Source: Bacillota bacterium | Lineage (GTDB): Bacteria; Bacillota; Clostridia; Lachnospirales; Lachnospiraceae | Direction of reading: 5' to 3' | Length of the DNA stretch: 64,000 nt | NCBI GenBank assembly: GCA_023416695.1 | Contig: JAEZGY010000002.1 | Coordinates: 1 to 64,000 of the forward strand | In this document: in pieces, positions 8,380-17,215 of the stretch | How the letters are laid out: every line of letters starts with the position of its first letter | Numbering within the stretch: position 1 is the first letter of the stretch | Translations under genes and position numbers: made by a program | Notes under the pieces: model-generated | Database searches by the model: none | What the model was told of the DNA's origin: nothing | Seen by the model: the letters and a program-made list of their open reading frames with translations, nothing else

Positions 8380-8742
8380 TTATCTAGTAGTATTAGCCTT
8401 ATCTGTTGGCATTGCACTTCCATTAGTAATATTGTTATTATTGGTTCCGTTATTCACTTTACCAGCAGAGTTATTATTGGTATTATTATTGGCATTATTA
8501 GTAGCTTTATTGACATCATTTTTAATATCATCTGCCGCATTATCAATACCCTTTTTTACATCATTAGCTGCATTGTTCACATCATTACCTATGGTGTTAT
8601 CTTTGTTCTTATTCGCATCATTGGTTTTAGCATTCTCATCTGTAGCAGAATTATTATATTTTCCATTCTTAGTGGAACAACTGGTTATGGACACTAAGCT
8701 AAGACAAAGAATTGCTATTAAAACTATAATTCTTTTCTTCAT
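8380..8742 (-). CDS. Asn-rich lipoprotein (120 aa)
   Basis: The N-terminus MKKRIIVLIAILCLSLVSITSC is a lipoprotein signal with a lipobox (SITSC, Cys at residue 22), so the mature protein should be anchored to the outer face of the membrane. The rest is low-complexity, dominated by Asn, Asp, Ala and Lys, with alternating segments such as DVNNAANDVKKG and DDIKNDVNKA that look amphipathic, and a poly-Asn C-terminal part. This resembles small YtxH/apolipophorin-like helical repeats but no family can be fixed. The opposite-strand open frame of similar length is an artefact of its repetitive codons. Confidence 0.75.
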   Translation of the reverse strand: MKKRIIVLIAILCLSLVSITSCSTKNGKYNNSATDENAKTNDANKNKDNTIGNDVNNAANDVKKGIDNAADDIKNDVNKATNNANNNTNNNSAGKVNNGTNNNNITNGSAMPTDKANTTR

Positions 8743-8809
8743 AAACTTCCTCCTAAAAAATATTTACGCAATTAGTGTTCCCTAAAACCTATATAATATT
8801 CCTATATAC

Positions 8810-9538
8810 CTATCTTTTTAGATGAGAACGCACCCACTGCTTCTCTTCCTTACTTATTTGGTTGGACTCAACAATCTTACTAATGGTCTTACGATGCGTA
8901 AAATCATCTAGCTTGTCTTGTCTTAAGAATTCTAACGTTATCTCTTTATCCTTCACATAGCACATACTCAAAAGCCATGCAACGGCCATTTTAACATAAT
9001 AATCATTGTTATTATACTTACTACAATACTCAAAGATAAGAGGCATATACCTGATATCTATGTAGTAATTCAATAACATAACAAAGCCAAACCGTTTCTC
9101 ATATTCTCCATGTTCCTTTAGACACTTAAGAATCAGTTCTAGGAAATCTTCTGGATAAGTACTGGCAACTTTTAAGGAAGTGCAAAAGGTGTCACACACA
9201 GCCCAATTGTCGATATAAGGGATAAATGACCTAATATACTGAAGCTTCTCGTCAAGGTTCAAGGTCTTATCCTTCATAAGTTCCCCTACCACAAAGCCAT
9301 GGATCATATTCTCCTCGTAGTACTCATGCTTTATAAGGGTAATAAACTGCTTTACATTACCTTTACTTACTTCCCTAGCAAGCCTTCTAAGCACTGGAAC
9401 CTGAATACCAATAAGGTTGTCTACCGTTGGAACTAACTTCTGTTGAAACTTATAATATTTATCTGATCTTAAACTTAGTAAGTAATCCAAGAATTCCTCA
9501 TACGTATTAGTATTCCATTCCACTTTCTGTAATACCAT
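8810..9538 (-). CDS. AlkD-like DNA alkylation repair protein
   Basis: A 242-residue all-helical (HEAT-like repeat) protein of the AlkD family, DNA glycosylases acting on bulky or positively charged alkylated bases. Family features are KFQQKLVPTVDNLIGIQVPVLRRLAREV near the N-terminus, the YYEENMIHGFVVGEL helix, IDNWAVCDTFCTSLK (Trp and Asp of the active cleft) and YYVKMAVAWLLSMCYV. The ATG lies 32 bases inside the end of the preceding gene and has its own AGGAGGAGAAG site, so the genes overlap and are translated together. It is the last gene of a three-gene repair operon. Confidence 0.88.
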   Translation of the reverse strand: MVLQKVEWNTNTYEEFLDYLLSLRSDKYYKFQQKLVPTVDNLIGIQVPVLRRLAREVSKGNVKQFITLIKHEYYEENMIHGFVVGELMKDKTLNLDEKLQYIRSFIPYIDNWAVCDTFCTSLKVASTYPEDFLELILKCLKEHGEYEKRFGFVMLLNYYIDIRYMPLIFEYCSKYNNNDYYVKMAVAWLLSMCYVKDKEITLEFLRQDKLDDFTHRKTISKIVESNQISKEEKQWVRSHLKR

Positions 9539-10322
9539 TATTCTTCTCCTCCTGAAATTCCGGCATATACTCCCGAAAACGGATTGGAAGCATATTACGC
9601 TGCAAATTATAATTCTCTCTTTCTTTTATAGAAATACTCTCCACAAACACAGACCAAGCATTACTCATCGTCTCTTCCTTTTTAGAGTGCTCCTCTATAA
9701 GCCTAGGGTCTATCATAGATAAGGCAACCATAAACCACTTCTTATGGGCAGGATGTACCACAGCGATCTGCCGTCCCTCATCAATGATCATAAAGTTCTC
9801 CTGTTGCAAACGATCTGCAAAATGGGGTGCGATTAAAGTAAGAATATTATTCTTAGGACGTATCTGACTCATTAAAATCCCATTACTTAGCTCAGAAAAC
9901 CGCACAAAGCCATAATAGTGATGAGTCTCATTCCATACTGTCTTCATTGTCTTTGTAATAGCACTGACATAGTCATTACTTAGATAATTCATAACCTTAT
10001 GTCCGTAGTGAAAACCTAGTATAAGAAAACGATAAATCACCTCTGCTTTATCCTCTCGGTTAGAAATAGCCATATCGTATACCCCTGTATACGCCTCTTC
10101 ACCAATCTTTTTCTTGATACTATTAGTTACCTTCCTACTCTTCTCTGCATCTGCTGTTACCGTAATATACTTGGCAAACAGTTCAAAATTTAGAATAGGA
10201 CCTACGAGAATCCGATTGTATTGGTGACCGTAACCACTAGACCAGGCATCATAGACTGCCGTAAAAATACTTTCAATCTGATCCTCGCAAACATATATAT
10301 GAATACTCTTATTCTCTTCCAT
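9507..10322 (-). CDS. DUF4130/TIGR03915-type putative DNA metabolism protein
   Basis: A 271-residue protein of the TIGR03915/DUF4130 type, known only as the partner of a radical SAM protein and sometimes fused to a uracil-DNA glycosylase. Recognisable parts are the YVCEDQIESIFTAVYDAW opening, ILGFHYGHKVMNYLSNDYV in the middle, the FVRFSELSNGILMSQIRPKNNIL strand region, HFADRLQQENFMIIDEGR and AVVHPAHKKWF. The biochemical role is unknown. It starts 3 bases after the stop of the radical SAM gene and overlaps the start of alkD by 32 bases, a strong hint that all three act in one repair pathway. Confidence 0.85.
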   Translation of the reverse strand: MEENKSIHIYVCEDQIESIFTAVYDAWSSGYGHQYNRILVGPILNFELFAKYITVTADAEKSRKVTNSIKKKIGEEAYTGVYDMAISNREDKAEVIYRFLILGFHYGHKVMNYLSNDYVSAITKTMKTVWNETHHYYGFVRFSELSNGILMSQIRPKNNILTLIAPHFADRLQQENFMIIDEGRQIAVVHPAHKKWFMVALSMIDPRLIEEHSKKEETMSNAWSVFVESISIKERENYNLQRNMLPIRFREYMPEFQEEKNNGITESGMEY

Positions 10323-10325
10323 AAC

Positions 10326-11819
10326 TTATCCCTTACTCTGTAAAGACCACTCATAATTAGTATCAAACATTGAAATCTGCTTAAAAGTATCGACTTCCTG
10401 TAAATGAGGTGGTAGCTTCTCCTTAATCTCTAGCATATGTCGTATTATATAATCCTCTTCTACCTTAACGGAATACATCATCCTCCCACTACAGGTAATA
10501 AAGTAGAGTGCTCTCTTTAGTACTACTCCCATCTTCTTTAAATCAGAAAAGGTAAGAGTAGCCATCTTTCTTGCTTGAATAATTCTTCTTGCTGAGGTAA
10601 CGCCAATTCCTGGCACACGTAACAGAGTATAATAATCTGCCTTATTGACCTCTACTGGAAAATGCTCTAGATGTTTTAATGCCCAGTTACACTTCGGATC
10701 TAATAATACATTAAAATATGGATTTTCCTCATCTAAGATCTCTGTTGCCTGAAAGCCATAGAACCGAAGAAGCCAATCTGCTTGATATAATCTGTGCTCC
10801 CGTAATAAAGGGGGCTTAGTATCTAAGGATGGAAGCAGGGAATCCTCATTAATAGGAACATATGCCGAATAAAATACCCTTTTTAAATTAAAATTCCTAT
10901 AGAGACTATCGGTTACAGATAACAGCTGATAATCTGTCTCTGGGGTACATCCAATAATCATCTGCGTACTCTGTCCTGCAGGAACAAAGGCGGCCTTCTT
11001 AAACCCATGCCTTCTCTTAGCAAGCATCATTGGATCCTCACTAGGACTACCCATGCCGGGCAAAAGTATATTAGACCTTCCATTGCCTTGTACGCCAATA
11101 GTGTCAGGTAGCTCCAGCAAGGTCTCGGTACTTTTCTTATGTTCTACCTCACTTAAAGCATTGTAATACATATTGTCAGTAAGTCCAATTCTTCTTCCTT
11201 TGTTCTCATTAATCCCTAACTGAATCTGCTTCATTGGACTTAGAATATTCTTACGATTCTTATGTGGAGCTAAGGTCTTAAGGCCTTCTGCTGTAGGAAG
11301 CTCTAAATTAACACTCATACGATCTGCAAGCCACCCCACCTTATTGATAAGCTCTTGGTCTGCCCCAGGAATCGTCTTAATATGAATATATCCATTAAAA
11401 TTATGCTTAAATCGTAGAAGAACTAAGGTCTGATAGATCAAGTCCATGGTATAATCCGGACTCACTAAAATACCAGAGCTTAAAAACAATCCTTCTATGA
11501 AGTTACGTCGATAGAACTCCATAGTGAGATCACATACCTCCTCTGGAGTAAAGGAAGCTCGTCTGATATCGTTGGAAGAGCGATTAATACAGTACTTACA
11601 ATCAAAGATACACTCATTGGTAAATAGTATCTTTAACAATGAGATACACCTTCCATCAGCAGAAAAGCTGTGGCAAATACCACAAGCTAAGGCATTGCCC
11701 ATACCATCTCCATTGCCACCTCGATCCACTCCGCTAGAAGTACAGGCCACATCATACTTAGCTGCATCTGACAAAATAGATAATTTTTCTTCAATTGATA
11801 GATTCTCTTGAATTACCAT
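10326..11819 (-). CDS. TIGR03916-type radical SAM protein, putative DNA modification/repair
   Basis: A radical SAM protein of about 497 residues. The 4Fe-4S site is CIFDCKYC (Cys70, Cys74, Cys77), preceded by a further cysteine group, CGICHSF. A C-terminal helix-hairpin-helix DNA-binding motif is visible (LLRVPGIGVTSARRI). This domain pairing, together with the following DUF4130 gene, matches the TIGR03916 family, which is proposed to work on DNA but has no proven reaction. The frame opens at a TTG at 11831, but ATG at 11819 (MVIQENLS) has GGGG six bases upstream and is the likelier start. It is the promoter-proximal gene of the operon with DUF4130 and alkD. Confidence 0.88.
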   Translation of the reverse strand: MVIQENLSIEEKLSILSDAAKYDVACTSSGVDRGGNGDGMGNALACGICHSFSADGRCISLLKILFTNECIFDCKYCINRSSNDIRRASFTPEEVCDLTMEFYRRNFIEGLFLSSGILVSPDYTMDLIYQTLVLLRFKHNFNGYIHIKTIPGADQELINKVGWLADRMSVNLELPTAEGLKTLAPHKNRKNILSPMKQIQLGINENKGRRIGLTDNMYYNALSEVEHKKSTETLLELPDTIGVQGNGRSNILLPGMGSPSEDPMMLAKRRHGFKKAAFVPAGQSTQMIIGCTPETDYQLLSVTDSLYRNFNLKRVFYSAYVPINEDSLLPSLDTKPPLLREHRLYQADWLLRFYGFQATEILDEENPYFNVLLDPKCNWALKHLEHFPVEVNKADYYTLLRVPGIGVTSARRIIQARKMATLTFSDLKKMGVVLKRALYFITCSGRMMYSVKVEEDYIIRHMLEIKEKLPPHLQEVDTFKQISMFDTNYEWSLQSKG

Positions 11820-11932
11820 ATAAAACCCCAACTTCCATAATTAACAAACATATGTTCTATTTTATTTCATCATAACACATAATCGGTACACTGACAAGAT
11901 ATAATTCCATAGAACGATTAAGTTCCATTTTC

Positions 11933-11962
11933 CTGAAACACTCATATTTTATAGTGTATAAT
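11933..11962 (+). promoter_or_regulatory. Putative promoter of the peroxiredoxin gene
   Basis: TATAAT at 11957-11962 with a weak CTGAAA -35 box at 11933-11938 (18-base spacer). Transcription would start within a few bases of the GGAGG at 11970-11974, leaving a very short leader. Confidence 0.45.
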
Positions 11963-11983
11963 GTTATTTGGAGGTTATTCTCT

Positions 11984-12634
11984 ATGATTCCAATCAGTAT
12001 TGGTATGACGGCTCCTGACTTCACAGCAAACACTACCTTTGGGCCAATTCACATGTCTGATTATAAGGGAAAATGGGTGGTATTCTTCTCTCACCCTGGT
12101 GATTTCACCCCTGTTTGTACTACAGAATTTATCGCATTTACCAATGAATATACACGGTTTTCAGACCTTGGCGTACAGTTACTTGGACTAAGTATAGATA
12201 GTAATCCTTCCCATTTAGCTTGGGTAAATACAATCTATGAAATTACTGGAATGACAGTTCCTTTTCCGATTGTAGCTGACCGAGATGCTAAAGTGGCGGC
12301 ACTCTATGGTATGGTAGCACCTGATGTTTCTACCCAAGAAACTGTACGGAATGTCTACATCATCGATCCTGATCAAAAGATACGCTGTATCCTCATTTAT
12401 CCTTTGACTACAGGAAGAAGCATACCAGAGATTATTCGTATCATTGAAGCTCTACAGACTAGTGATAAATATAAAGTCGTAACTCCTGCCAACTGGCAGC
12501 CAGGAGACCCTGTTCTTGTGCCTGCAGCTAAAACATATCCAGAGCTTGTACAAAGAGAGAACAACCCACAAAGTCTTGGTCTCACATGTAAGGATTGGTT
12601 CCTTTGCTTTAAAGAGATCACTCCAGGACAATAA
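11984..12634 (+). CDS. Peroxiredoxin, Prx6/AhpC-TSA type
   Basis: Thiol peroxidase that reduces hydrogen peroxide and organic peroxides, 216 residues. The peroxidatic cysteine is Cys45 in HPGDFTPVCTTEF (Pro38 and Thr42 complete the P-x3-T-x2-C motif). The long C-terminal domain with PANWQPGDPVLVP is typical of the Prx6 group; two further cysteines near the end (LTCKDWFLCF) could act as resolving residues as in archaeal members. The open frame begins upstream at a GTG that lies within the -10 box, but ATG at 11984 follows GGAGG at 9 bases and matches family N-termini, so it is chosen. It is a single-gene unit. Confidence 0.92.
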   Translation: MIPISIGMTAPDFTANTTFGPIHMSDYKGKWVVFFSHPGDFTPVCTTEFIAFTNEYTRFSDLGVQLLGLSIDSNPSHLAWVNTIYEITGMTVPFPIVADRDAKVAALYGMVAPDVSTQETVRNVYIIDPDQKIRCILIYPLTTGRSIPEIIRIIEALQTSDKYKVVTPANWQPGDPVLVPAAKTYPELVQRENNPQSLGLTCKDWFLCFKEITPGQ

Positions 12635-12644
12635 AAGTAGAAAA

Positions 12645-12688
12645 AGGGAGTGTTATAAACGACCATTCACATCATTTACAGCACTCCC
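12645..12688 (+). terminator. Possible terminator after the peroxiredoxin gene
   Basis: AGGGAGTG pairs with GCACTCCCT over a long loop; no clean T-run follows, so it is a weak call. Confidence 0.4.
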
Positions 12689-12716
12689 TCCATAGGCAGT
12701 TTTCTTGTGGCTAGAC

Positions 12717-12745
12717 TTGACATTAGCACCATAATTAGGTACACT
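12717..12745 (+). promoter_or_regulatory. Promoter of tRNA-Thr
   Basis: A perfect TTGACA at 12717-12722 and TACACT at 12740-12745 are separated by 17 bases. The expected start is about 20 bases before the tRNA. Confidence 0.65.
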
Positions 12746-12773
12746 AATTGTGCATTTATTATATCATATATCT

Positions 12774-12846
12774 GCTTCCTTGGCTCAGTCGGTAGAGCGT
12801 CTCACTCGTAATGAGAAGGTCAGCGGTTCAAATCCGCTAGGAAGCT
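12774..12846 (+). tRNA. tRNA-Thr (anticodon CGT)
   Basis: A complete cloverleaf can be drawn: acceptor GCTTCCT with AGGAAGC, a D-arm containing GGCTCAGTCGGTAGAGC, anticodon stem TCTCA/TGAGA with loop CTCGTAA (anticodon CGT, reading ACG), T-arm AGCGG-TTCAAAT-CCGCT. The CCA end is not encoded. A T-run directly after the acceptor stem may help termination. Confidence 0.95.
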
Positions 12847-12901
12847 TTTTTTATTACTGTGGATAGAACTAGTTTAAACTGGTATCTAATACACAGATTT
12901 T

Positions 12902-13732
12902 TTATTTTACTACCTTTCTTTCTATATAGGTTAATAATTTATATAAAATCGTTGCCATTATACATAGAAGTACAATTGACAGGATAACGTAATCTAATTT
13001 AAATACCTGGCTGCCATATATAATGAGATACCCTAGCCCAGCCTTTGCTGCTAGAAACTCACCAATAATCACACCTACAAGACTAAGCCCCATATTTACC
13101 TTCATGGTACTAATGATTGCTGGGATATTACCTGGTAATACGACCTTAGTTAAAACGTCTTTCTTATTGCCTCCTAAGGTATAAATTAACTTTATCTTAT
13201 CTTCCTCTACTCCCTTAAAACTCGTATATAATGTAATGATACATCCAAAAAGTGCTACCGTTACAGCGGCCACTATAATTGTTTTCATATTATTGCCTAG
13301 CCATACAATAAAAACAGGTGCCAAAGCCGACTTCGGAAGGCTGTTTAACACCACCAGATACGGCTCTAACACTCTAGAAACCTTTTCATTCCACCATAAG
13401 AGAACTGCTACACCAATGCCAATAAAGATGACCAAGAAAAAACTAACTATGGTTTCTAACAGGGTAATACCTAAATGATAAAAGATGCTACCATCTTCAG
13501 CCATTACAATAAAGCTTTTTACTACTCTTGAAGGACTACTAAATACAAAATCATCTATAAGACCAATTCTTGTTGCAACCTCCCAAAGTCCTATAAAAAA
13601 TACTATAATAGCAATTTGATATACTCTAACTACCCTTAACATAGATAAATGTTTCTTAATATATTCTTTTTGCGCCATGGAAACATTGGTATCTGAAACC
13701 ATTAGCTTTAGCTTTCGATTCTCTTTACTCAA
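12902..13732 (-). CDS. NitT/TauT-type ABC transporter permease
   Basis: A 276-residue inner-membrane permease of the SsuC/TauC/ThiX group with about six transmembrane segments. The BPD_transp_1 fold is recognisable from SALAPVFIVWLGNNMKTIIV and the EAA-like loop near LGGNKKDVLTKVVLPGNIPAI. Its start overlaps the stop of the ATPase gene upstream by 4 bases, showing a two-gene operon. No periplasmic-type binding protein is encoded next to it, so the substrate (sulfonate, nitrate, thiamine precursor or similar) cannot be named. Confidence 0.9.
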   Translation of the reverse strand: MSKENRKLKLMVSDTNVSMAQKEYIKKHLSMLRVVRVYQIAIIVFFIGLWEVATRIGLIDDFVFSSPSRVVKSFIVMAEDGSIFYHLGITLLETIVSFFLVIFIGIGVAVLLWWNEKVSRVLEPYLVVLNSLPKSALAPVFIVWLGNNMKTIIVAAVTVALFGCIITLYTSFKGVEEDKIKLIYTLGGNKKDVLTKVVLPGNIPAIISTMKVNMGLSLVGVIIGEFLAAKAGLGYLIIYGSQVFKLDYVILSIVLLCIMATILYKLLTYIERKVVK

Positions 13733-14499
13733 GGGCTATTCAGCTCTTTCCATACCTGGTCAAAATAAGAAGCAAATTCAGGCGCACTTCTTGCTCTTAA
13801 TGGAGTTCTGATTCCATCTACACTTAATTTGATGTCTATCACATTTTTTATATGAGATGGCCGTCCAGATAGAACATATACCCGGTCTGCCATACTAATA
13901 GCTTCCGCTATATCATGGGTAATTAGAATGGCTGTTTTCTTTTCCTTTTTTATAATTCCCCAAATATCATCAGAAACCTCTAACCTAGTCTGGTAATCTA
14001 ATGCTGAAAATGGTTCATCCAAAAGTAGTATATCTGGCTCTAACAATAAGGTTCGAATCAAGGCCGCTCTCTGCCTCATGCCTCCTGATAACTCAGATGG
14101 CTTGGCATTCTGGAATTTTACTAGACCATAGGTACTAAGCATCTGGTTAATCATAATATAACTACTTTCCGTTAGCTTATTTTGCACCTCAAGACCTAAC
14201 GTAAGATTTTTTATTGTACTTCTCCACTCAAGCAGATGATCCTTTTGTAGCATATATCCAATATTCTTTCCAGCTGTCTTTGCTTCCAAATTATTAATTA
14301 GTATATTGCCACTAGTTGGGGTAAGTAAACCTGCTATTAAAGAAAGTAAGGTAGATTTTCCACAACCACTTGGTCCTACAAAAGCAACAAACTCGCCATC
14401 ATATACCTGGAAACTCATATCACTAATAACATCTGTCTCCCCCTTCAGACTATGATAGGCATAACACAGGTGGTTAATGTTCAGCATTTCTTTCATCAA
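13729..14499 (-). CDS. NitT/TauT-type ABC transporter ATP-binding protein
   Basis: A 256-residue ABC ATPase that energises the adjacent permease. Walker A is GPSGCGKST, the signature is LSGGMRQRAALIRTLL, Walker B is ILLLDEP and the H-loop is LITHD. The similarity pattern (LLEPDILLLDEPFSALDYQTR, then ITHDIAEAISMADRVYVLSGRP) is that of SsuB/TauB/ThiZ proteins. It starts at an ATG preceded by GGAGG and runs into the permease gene. A 213-base spacer separates it from the divergent HD-GYP gene. Confidence 0.92.
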   Translation of the reverse strand: MMKEMLNINHLCYAYHSLKGETDVISDMSFQVYDGEFVAFVGPSGCGKSTLLSLIAGLLTPTSGNILINNLEAKTAGKNIGYMLQKDHLLEWRSTIKNLTLGLEVQNKLTESSYIMINQMLSTYGLVKFQNAKPSELSGGMRQRAALIRTLLLEPDILLLDEPFSALDYQTRLEVSDDIWGIIKKEKKTAILITHDIAEAISMADRVYVLSGRPSHIKNVIDIKLSVDGIRTPLRARSAPEFASYFDQVWKELNSP

Positions 14500-14713
14500 A
14501 ATTCCTCCACCATATATGGCTCTATTGTATTATATGAATATCTTTTTTTTCCGTTCCCTAGGACATTGTTAAGATATAAATATTTGTATGTTTTTTTTCC
14601 TTTTTATGCTATAATTAATATGTATAATTTAGCATTCTAATACAAAGTTATGTCATATTTTAAAATATATTGTGATTATTCATTCACTTTAGACTTAGAG
14701 GAGGTAACTAATT

Positions 14714-15793
14714 ATGAAACATCTTCTTGTACATAACATTCGCCCAGGTATGAAGATTGGAAAAGACGTTTATGGTTCCAATAACCTACTACTAATTCCT
14801 AGAGATACCATTGTAACGAATCCTATCATTACCAATCTGTTATCCCACAATGTTATCTCAGTTTTTATAGATGATACGAATACATCTATCCCTGAAGAAT
14901 TAGAGAATATAGAACCTGTTGAAGAAGAATACACTATTAAGCACACCAAGACATTTAAAGTTTTCGAGCAAAAGCACAAAAAGACTGTAACCAATGTACA
15001 GAATGAGTTTAGAGATATTATCGAGGGAGCGGCGCCTATTGATACAGAGGAGCTATTTAATGAGGTAACGACCTTATTTCCTACTGATATGACCAATATA
15101 AGCCTCTTTGATATGCTACACAATATGCGAAGTTATGATGACTCCACTTATATCCATTGTATTAATGTAGCTCTAATCTGTAATGTGTTTGGAAGATGGC
15201 TTGCCCTTCCTCCAGAGGAAATAAAAGTTCTTACCCTTTGTGGCCTACTTCATGACATTGGAAAGCTAAAGATTCCAGAGGAGATTATCAAAAAACCTGG
15301 AAAGCTCACAGATTCTGAATATGAGATTATCAAGCAACATTCCTACTTCGGATATCAAATACTAATTAAGCAAAACCTTGATCCAAGAATAGCTCAGTCT
15401 GCTCTTCTGCATCATGAACGTTGTGATGGTTTTGGATATCCTATGGGCTTTGACCGTAGCAAGATCATTGATTTTGCACTAATCGTAGCCATTGCTGATG
15501 TATATGATGCCATGACCAGCGCACGAAGCTACCGAGGACCTATTTGTCCATTTTCAGTAATCAAATTTTTGGAATCCGAAAGTATGCAAAAATATGATCC
15601 TCATTATTTCTTAACTTTTAATGAGCAGATTTTAAACACTTACATAAATACAGACGTAAAACTTAGTAACGGTAAGATTGCCAAAGTTGTCTATATCAAT
15701 CGCAATGATTTACCTTATCCTATTGTTAAAATAGGCAATGAGTGTATTGACCTTTCTGTAAAAAAAGATATTGAGATTATTTCAATGGCATAA
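14714..15793 (+). CDS. HD-GYP domain protein, probable cyclic-di-GMP phosphodiesterase
   Basis: A 359-residue cytoplasmic signalling protein. Residues 1-60 form a small DUF3391-like N-terminal region (LLVHNIRPGMKIGKDVYG). The HD-GYP hydrolase domain follows with the metal-binding HDIGKLKIPEEI, KQHSYFGY, LLHHERCDGFGYP (variant of the HHExxDGxGYP signature) and IADVYDAMTSARSYR. All expected His/Asp ligands are present, so activity is likely. GAGGAGGT lies 7 bases upstream of the ATG. It stands alone, followed by a terminator shared with degV. Confidence 0.9.
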   Translation: MKHLLVHNIRPGMKIGKDVYGSNNLLLIPRDTIVTNPIITNLLSHNVISVFIDDTNTSIPEELENIEPVEEEYTIKHTKTFKVFEQKHKKTVTNVQNEFRDIIEGAAPIDTEELFNEVTTLFPTDMTNISLFDMLHNMRSYDDSTYIHCINVALICNVFGRWLALPPEEIKVLTLCGLLHDIGKLKIPEEIIKKPGKLTDSEYEIIKQHSYFGYQILIKQNLDPRIAQSALLHHERCDGFGYPMGFDRSKIIDFALIVAIADVYDAMTSARSYRGPICPFSVIKFLESESMQKYDPHYFLTFNEQILNTYINTDVKLSNGKIAKVVYINRNDLPYPIVKIGNECIDLSVKKDIEIISMA

Positions 15794-15819
15794 CACTAAG
15801 AATTCACAATAATAAATAA

Positions 15820-15864
15820 GCTCCTGCAGCATCTAACAATATAGATACTGCAGGAGCCTATTTC
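15820..15864. terminator. Bidirectional terminator (HD-GYP gene/degV)
   Basis: GCTCCTGCAG pairs with CTGCAGGAGC, followed by TATTTCTTT on the plus strand and by an A/T-rich tract on the other side, between two convergent genes. Confidence 0.8.
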
Positions 15865-15874
15865 TTTATCACTC

Positions 15875-16711
15875 TTAATAACAAACGATAATTCCACCGT
15901 CATTTGCATAAAGTGTACTAACGCCAGCCATTCCAGTAATAATACAATCTTTAAATGGTAATCTAGACAATATTTCTTGCTTTACATACATTGCTCTCTC
16001 GTAGTTATTACAGTGTGCAATACCTAGGATACGATTTGTAACATCAATAGCATCCTTTTCTATAATATCTACCATAAGTCTAAGTGCTTTTTTAATTCCT
16101 CTTGCTTGGTCAACCTTCTCAATCTCACCTTCACTAGTAGCACACATAACAGGCTTGATATTCAGTGCACTAGCCAAAATAGCTTTTATATTGGAAAGTC
16201 TGCCATTCTTTCTTAGAGTCTCTAACGATTCCAGTACAAACTTAGTCTGCATTTCATCTCTAAATTTGTTAGCTAAGGTAACCACTTCATCAAATGGTGT
16301 TCCAGCCTCAACTAATTCTTGTATTTTCATAACAATTAGTGTTTGTCCAACAGAGGCAGAGCAGCTATTAATAACTGCAATATTCTTATGAGGATTCTCC
16401 TCTAAATAAAGGCGTTTTGCCAATTCAGCACTGTTATAGGACCCACTTAAATTACCTGTTAAAGTTACCACATAGATATCACCATCAACGTCATACAAAT
16501 CCATATAAGCTTCTGGTGCTGGACAGGAAGATTTGGTTGCTTTTGTACTTTCATTTACTGCTTTTATAAAAGCAGCCTGATTAAAAGTTTCGTCATCTAC
16601 AATCTCTACACCATCCACTTCAAGTGTAAGAGGCACTAGTTTTATATGTTCATCCTTCTTTAACTCCTCGGTTAAATCCGTACAGCTATCTCCTATTATT
16701 CTATAATTCAT
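15875..16711 (-). CDS. DegV family fatty-acid-binding protein
   Basis: A 278-residue DegV (FakB-like) protein that binds a fatty acid, usually to present it to a FakA kinase. Family motifs are IGDSCTDL at the N-terminus, ATKSSCPAPEAY, VVTLTGNLSGSYNSA and VLESLETLRKNGRL. The longer open frame begins at 16768, but ATG at 16711 (MNYRIIGDSC) has CGGAGGG 6 bases upstream and starts where DegV proteins normally start, so it is used. No fakA gene is seen in the window. Confidence 0.9.
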   Translation of the reverse strand: MNYRIIGDSCTDLTEELKKDEHIKLVPLTLEVDGVEIVDDETFNQAAFIKAVNESTKATKSSCPAPEAYMDLYDVDGDIYVVTLTGNLSGSYNSAELAKRLYLEENPHKNIAVINSCSASVGQTLIVMKIQELVEAGTPFDEVVTLANKFRDEMQTKFVLESLETLRKNGRLSNIKAILASALNIKPVMCATSEGEIEKVDQARGIKKALRLMVDIIEKDAIDVTNRILGIAHCNNYERAMYVKQEILSRLPFKDCIITGMAGVSTLYANDGGIIVCY

Positions 16712-16900
16712 ATTAACCCTCCGAAATCCATCACATGATGTGGTTTTAATTACTAGATATGATAGCATATCTTACGTTACTTGAAAAGACATTTTTTTCA
16801 TTTTTTTGTTGAATTTATAAATCTTTAATATTTCTCGTTACTATTGTGTACTGTTTTTATTCTTCACTTGCATATAATCTTAAAAAAGTGGAGGACTAGC

Positions 16901-17029
16901 ATGAGTTCTTACCCTATCACCTTAGATGACTGTCTATGGATGTATTACTACTGGAACTTTACTACTATCATTCAACATGGAGTCATAACAGGCTTTATTC
17001 TCGAAGATAGTAATATGGAGGAAGATTAA
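16901..17029 (+). CDS. Small hypothetical protein (42 aa)
   Basis: ATG at 16901 with GTGGAGGACTAGC directly upstream opens a 42-codon frame. The product starts MSSYPITLDDCLWMYYYW and ends in acidic residues. It is aromatic-rich in the middle. The ribosome binding site is good and the spacer otherwise has no gene, which favours a real small gene. I do not recognise it. Confidence 0.45.
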   Translation: MSSYPITLDDCLWMYYYWNFTTIIQHGVITGFILEDSNMEED

Positions 17030-17177
17030 GAATAAAGAGTTTTGGTTTTAAAAACTTTTCGCCTATGGTGGGTAGTGAAAATGACATTATTCATACCACA
17101 GTGCGACATCGGCTTTCTATCTTTTGAAAAGCCTTTTTTACTGTATCCAAACTTGCAGCGCATATTCCGATATACTA

Positions 17178-17212
17178 AAAGAGTGTGTCACTTATGGGAC
17201 ACACTCTTTATT
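17178..17212. terminator. Bidirectional terminator downstream of htpG
   Basis: AAAGAGTGTGTC pairs with GACACACTCTTT, a 12-bp perfect stem with an 8-base loop, 7 bases beyond the htpG stop. Confidence 0.85.
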
Positions 17213-17215
17213 CTT

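Noticed and set aside
8285..8785. 166-codon plus-strand frame with long hydrophobic runs
   Set aside because: It is the complement of the Asn-rich lipoprotein gene; reversed AAT/AAC codons read as Ile/Leu/Val, giving a false membrane protein.
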